Below are positions 59,303-64,000 of a stretch of DNA of 64,000 bases, piece after piece; position 1 is the first letter of the stretch, and each line of letters starts with the position of its first letter. A model generated the notes under the pieces. That model worked only from the letters and a program-made list of their open reading frames with translations. It was not told the DNA's origin and did not search any database. The stretch comes from Botryotinia globosa (lineage: Eukaryota > Ascomycota > Leotiomycetes > Helotiales > Sclerotiniaceae). The translations under genes were made by a program, and so were the position numbers. The DNA lies in the NCBI GenBank assembly GCA_014898425.1, contig RCSZ01000010.1, positions 1,240,001 through 1,304,000 on the forward strand, in the 5' to 3' direction.

Positions 59303-59434
59303 TTCTTGATGACCTTCTTGATGACCTTCTTGATGACCTTCTTGATGACCTTCTTGATGACCTTCTTGATGACCTTCTTGATGACCTTCTTGATGACCTT
59401 CTTGATGACCTTCTTGATGACCTTCTTGATGACC
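59303..59434. repeat. (TTCTTGATGACC)n 12-bp array, 11 copies
   Basis: 132 bp of near-perfect 12-bp units, encoding Leu-Leu-Asp-Asp, Phe-Leu-Met-Thr or, on the minus strand, Arg-Ser-Ser-Arg. The open frames through it lack other support. Confidence 0.95.
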
Positions 59435-59729
59435 GCTGCAGAGCACCTACTACAAAGTACACAAGATGACGGTACGAGACGATGAATTCGGCGTGAAAAT
59501 CACCACGAGGCCGGAGCTTGGTCTGTCTGAGCTACTTGGTCTGGCTGGTATCCATCCATTCCAGTGCTATCGATTGAGGTGGGGTAAGGAAGGGTAATTC
59601 TGTGCATGTGGAGCTCTTTTTAGAGTAGCTGGAGTCCAAGTGCCGTGCACTGCGCACTGAGCACTGAGCACTGAGCACAAACTCCGACCAACGGTTCTTG
59701 CCAGTGGCCACATTTCTAACTTGCAGCTT

Positions 59730-60165
59730 TGAGATGGTGTGGTGTGGTGTGTATGGTAATGGTGTGTGTGGTGTGTGTGGTGTTGGTGTGTGTGGTGTGT
59801 GTGGTGTATGTGGTGTATATGGTAATGATATATAGAGTGTATATAGTAATGGTGTGTATGGTGTATATGGTAATGATATATAGAGTGTATATAGTAATAG
59901 TGTGTATAGTATATGGTAATGATATATAGAGTGTATATAGTAATGGTGTGTGTGATGTATATAATAATGGTGTATATGGTGTATATGGTAATGATATATA
60001 GAGTGTATATAATAATAGAGTGTATAGTATATGGTAATGATATATATAGTGTATATGGTAATGATATATAGAGTGTATATAGTAATGATGTGTGTGATGT
60101 ATATAATAATGGTGTATGTAATGTATATAGTAATGATATATGTAGTGTATATAGTAATGGTGTGT
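59730..60165. repeat. Imperfect TG/TA-rich minisatellite
   Basis: Variable units built from GTGTATATGGTAATG, ATATATAGAGTGTATATAGTAATG and GTGTGTGGTG blocks. Units diverge from one another, so the array is older or more heterogeneous than the others in the window. Both strands read as low-complexity Tyr/Ile/Thr or Val/Met/Tyr strings. Confidence 0.85.
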
Positions 60166-61627
60166 GAAGTGGAACGAGGAAAGACTCTCTCTAGAGGATT
60201 ATCCAGTACCGGTAGGCTCGGAGTCAAGCAGAGATGAGAATGAGAATGAGGTCGAGGACCAGTAGGTATTACATTACTATTACTTGAATCACAAAGAATG
60301 ATTGATATGGGATAGAGCAATGGAACGCGAACTTGATTACTTTTTATTATTCAATCAACCGAGTTTCCCTTTCAATAATACAACATCAACAAAACCAATT
60401 CAATTCGTTTGCAGACAGTCGTTGACACATCCATTCACACATCCATTCACAGTGCCACACATCCAACATACATCAAATTCAACCCACGTGCACACAAAGT
60501 TATCCTCAGATAACATGTTCATTCGGCGAGATGCATACCCATCTAGGATTCTCTACCAAAAGGGACGTTTCCTTTCCGCAAAAAAATATAAAAAATGCCT
60601 GCATTAGAATCCGACAAATCTAGAACTCAATGCGACGTTTCGAATGATGTATGATTAATGGTCCAGTGAGCCAAAGTATGTTATGAAAACAAAACAAACT
60701 CGTGCTTCGTCTAAAGTTTACGGCTAGTCAAGACCGGACGGATGGTGACATGATGAATCTGGATAATGTCTTTTCATTCGTGTAATTTGATGCGGGGAGT
60801 CGTGGCAGTTGGCAGTGGTCGTACGAAAATGCCAGATAATCAGATTTGTATATCGTTGATAAACGTAGCTATACAGCGGATATTGGTGTGACAGTGACAT
60901 TTCCTACCCGTGGAAGCCTCGAAGAGTCGAAGGGTATGATGGGTATGATAGGTATGATGATTATCGTGATAACTCACATCTCACAACAGCACTCGCATTC
61001 TCTTCCAATCAGGTGATGGATAGACGACATTGAGATCAAGGTCAACATTATCACATCTTTTCCTCTACAGCGGATCAAAAGTTGGACGAAAAAGCCATTG
61101 CGATTTGATGTGTGCATATGGGTAGGGTAGCATGGGATAGGGCTGCCATTACCCACACCGCTATTTATCCTTGCTCGTTGCTGATACATCTTGAAGATAT
61201 GCGGCTCTGGTTAACTTCTATAGAGTCTTAGGAATAGCTTGGCTCTTTGATATGCTGTCCTTCAAAGAACACGATATCAAGGAGTTGTCATGAGATGGAT
61301 ATGTATTTACGACAGGTTGAGCGATTCGGCTAGTTTGATAGGCAATGTTCCTTAACGTTTCCTTCAGAGTTGAATGTAAGATCTTACCTATGTAAATGCA
61401 AATTTGGTAGGCTCCGTACCTTCTTCCACTTCTTCACTCATCAACAACGTCCCTTCCTCAAGCTGGGAAATGGGATTACCTACTCACCATGTAGGTACAT
61501 CATTCGTCTCATCCCGACAAGTTCATAGAATCATTCATTTCATTCATTTCGTTTCATTTCATTTCACAATGTAATTAGTTCACCCTTACCTATTCATCCC
61601 GTCCTTCATTTGTTTGCTTTTTCGCCA

Positions 61628-64000
61628 ATGGAAGGCAACCATCATTCTCGCAAGCGCAGACATGCTCATGAGCACGCAAATTGGCATGCAGACTCACGAA
61701 AGCAACACAAGCATTACAATGACGGTGGCACAAGTCCAACGCATGATCGAATTTATTCTCCAAAAAGACGCGTGGAACAAAGACAACCACTCGCAACTAG
61801 ATACCAAAATGAACTATCTGCGGACAAAGATTATGTTCGCAACTGGCTTGCGCAGACTCAAAATGAGGACATCATCGAACCGCCAGAACAATTCATCATT
61901 GAAACAGGTAAACAAGCAGTCTTAGTTTATGCTAGTCTCCCATGATTGTATGCACTGACACTTCCTCAAGACTCAGGCCGCCCACAGAAGAGATCAAAGA
62001 ATCTTGGGTATGGTCATACAGCACATAGACCTGGAGAGAGTAAAAGCACTGTAGATCCGAGGCCGAAGTCCTATGAAGAGCACGTATCATCTGATAGTTC
62101 CCTACTCCAAGCTTCAAGGATGCCAGTGGTAGATCAACGAACTGAAATTCCACCAATGTCAAACCCCGCCAACCGTGGTCATGTCAAGGAAAAAACTCGA
62201 TCCCACAAACATCAAAGGAATGTGCCGTCTACTATAACTTCCATCTCATCCAGATCTTCTGTGGTGCAGCTAAAGCAAGAAACGTTTGAGAAAAGAGCGC
62301 GCCATAAGACAAGAGAGGATCGGTATGACACCAAAAGGAAAAGCGATAAAGCCGAAGCTGTAGATAAGCCAATCAGAACAAGGCGCGAGAAGAGAGGAGA
62401 CCGGAAAACAGCTGCAAGAAAGGCTAGTAAGGATCTCATGAGCAATTTTGCATCGAACAAGATAGGCAAAGACCGTTTAACAGTGAGTACATCCTTGGCG
62501 TTGGGGTTCAGGAACTGATTGTGCCAGGTACGCCCTTCAAACGGCCCGGGCATCTTTCAAAATGGCAGAGCTTCTTCTCCGCCGAGACGACGAGGACGTA
62601 GGTTTCATTAGTACCAGGCTGCCTGAAGAGAATTGCTAACTTGCTCGTAAGTACCCGACCTCGCTTTCTCGGAAATGGAATTCCTTCGACGCTCTGGCAG
62701 AAGGTCGCAGGTCAACGATTCTATTATGGTTCCTAAAAGTCGTGCAAAGGAAAATAAAAAGGCTGCGCGAGCGCAAGATGAGATAGATGAATTTTTTAAA
62801 CCATCCAAGACCCCAGCAAGGGACAATAGTCCTACTATCGACCATCCCACTTCTCCAACTTCAATGTTTGAGGTCTCTTTATATGAGAGACAACTGAGAA
62901 GAGACCGCGAGGATGATCGATATCAGTACTACACAGAGAACTCGGCGGCTCGTGTTGATGAAAGAAGAAGTCATCCGATAGATTCTAGCAATCAGCAAGT
63001 ACAGTCGAATGAATTGAAGTTCCCTCGGAAACTTACTCCCAAACTTCACTCCGAGGACATCAGCAATCACAAGGTGCATTCCAAAACTACAGATACCATG
63101 GTGACATGGTCAGAGTCCCAGTATTCTCCTGGAGCTACTATGGCCTTACGTCGAGCAAGAGAACAGTGTTGCCAGAGGCCAATGAGTGCAACGCCGGACT
63201 CGATACGAAATTCTATCGAAAGGACGGGTATATTCAAGGATACAGGTATTGAAAGTTCAAGTCGATGGAAGTCGAATATTCAAGAGCCTATGAATGAGGA
63301 ATTGCATGGGCCAGGAGGGAAGGATATCATATCTACCATAGGTAGTCTAGTCGAGACGAGCAGAGAGTTTTCAAGCCTAGGCACAGATTCTGCCACCAAT
63401 TCCAATGAGACTGGCCGGCCTCCAAATTTCCAGCAACCCGATTGTTTGCCTCAAATTCCGTCGCACATGCAAGAGAAAATCGAGGAACCCTTTCTGAGAG
63501 GAAGCAACCAAGTTGCGGTGGAGGCTCACGATAAGAGACTCCGTAGAACTGTTATTGAGTATTATGATCCGAATCGTGGCTGGTACCGAGGGAAAGAATC
63601 TGGACCGCCTTCCGATTCACCAGAACATCATGCGAAGCCAACGGCCGCACTTGCAACAACACCACTTACTCGACAACAAATGGCACGCAACGCTAAAATT
63701 AAACGCCCATCAACCACCCTCCCAGTAATCCGGGAAGCTAGCCATGAAAGTCGAGAAAATTCCCATTCGTCATTCTCGGGAAAAGAAATACCGCGAACAG
63801 AATCCGCTCCTGTTCAGCCATTAAGCGGGAAGGGAGATGTGAGCAGGAATAAATCGCCTCCGAATGACAATGAGCGACCAGAGAATGTCGTAGTTGAGCC
63901 ACGAGTATCCGAAGAGATGTTTCTGCAGACAAGTGCCCAATTCCAGCTTGACAAACAGAGTCGATCTGGTGGATTAGGAGAAAAAGCCAGTATTCTCAGC
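61628..64000 (+). CDS. Large disordered basic/Ser-rich protein (3' truncated by window)
   Basis: The 5' part of a long gene, at least 718 residues here. Exons are 61628..61907, 61977..62482, 62528..62597 and 62652..>64000; the final exon stays open to the edge. The start MEGNHHSRKRRHAHEHANWH is His/Arg-rich. The following residues are highly charged and disordered (KQETFEKRARHKTREDRYDTKRKSDKAEAVDKPIRTRREKRGDRK) with probable nuclear-localisation signals. The last exon is Ser/Pro/Asn/Glu-rich, with SEMEFLRRSGRRSQVN and RRTVIEYYDPNRGWYRG as the most ordered-looking motifs. I do not recognise the family. Intron 1 has two in-frame acceptors (after CTCAAG at 61970 or ACTCAG at 61976). The acceptor of intron 3 (CGTAAG ending at 62651) is atypical, but it is the only one that keeps the long last frame open. 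Confidence 0.8.

Larger units (their letters stand above)
57956..61627. other. 3.7-kb intergenic region with two tandem-repeat blocks
   Basis: Upstream of the RRM gene and of the right-edge gene. It holds GGAAGAA repeats (about 58440-58470), TTGCCTGTA repeats (about 58570-58615), the 12-bp array at 59303-59434 and the imperfect array at 59730-60165. A GTATGAT run lies at about 60930-60960 and CATTT repeats at about 61537-61565. No gene is supported. Confidence 0.5.

Noticed and set aside
58972..59469. A 165-codon plus-strand frame ending in LLDD repeats
   Set aside because: Most of its length is the 12-bp array and the rest has no recognisable motif.
59532..60320. A 262-codon minus-strand frame with Tyr/Ile/Thr/His strings
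   Set aside because: It is produced by the TG/TA minisatellite; its ends have no domain, and the ATG context and composition are not gene-like.

Overview
The window is nuclear DNA from a filamentous ascomycete. Introns are short (about 45-100 bp), with GT..AG ends and CTAAC/CTGAC-type branch sites. Genes lie on both strands with no operons, and the proteins are typical of Pezizomycotina. Gene content and the AT-rich, microsatellite-laden spacers look most like a leotiomycete of the Botrytis/Sclerotinia type, but that placement is inferred from family resemblance, not from a search. I see no transposon, virus, CRISPR array, rRNA gene or convincing tRNA gene.

Layout. 1-2171: 3' part of a flavin monooxygenase fused to a DUF6314-like domain. 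4259-4883: small secreted CVNH-type protein. 5648-8500 (-) and 9172-10848 (+): a divergent pair, splicing helicase PRP16 and WD-repeat ribosome-biogenesis protein PWP1. 14600-15388: uncharacterised Ser/Thr-rich protein. 15389-21829: 6.4 kb without a supported gene, full of simple repeats. 21830-23072 (-): BAH-PHD chromatin protein. 24377-24897 (-): GRGG-motif (DUF3602/Par32-like) protein. 26754-27556 (-): basic coiled-coil protein. 28924-31274: BTB-like protein. 32267-33090: ribosomal protein eL13. 36682-37315 (-): CBS-domain protein. 37746-39436: mitochondrial phosphate carrier. 40247-41828: DWF1/DHCR24-like FAD oxidoreductase. 43564-43923: a 9-bp minisatellite open in all six frames. 47135-47772 (-): coiled-coil protein. 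49051-50074: NmrA-like NAD(P)-binding protein. 52521-53761 (-): penta-EF-hand protein. 54983-56578: ChaC-type gamma-glutamylcyclotransferase. 56999-57955 (-): RRM/glycine-rich RNA-binding protein. 61628 to the right edge: 5' part of a long disordered protein.

The genes are mostly independent housekeeping or regulatory loci. Loose themes are RNA and ribosome biology (PRP16, PWP1, eL13, the RRM protein) and chromatin/signalling (BAH-PHD, BTB-like, PEF, CBS). I rebuilt the multi-exon genes by hand from splice signals, frame and family sequence, and every exon chain given closes in frame. The most striking result is a predicted 5-nt exon in the ChaC gene. It restores a conserved motif that the two flanking exons cannot supply in frame. 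Several other genes here carry very small exons (11, 19 and 24 nt).
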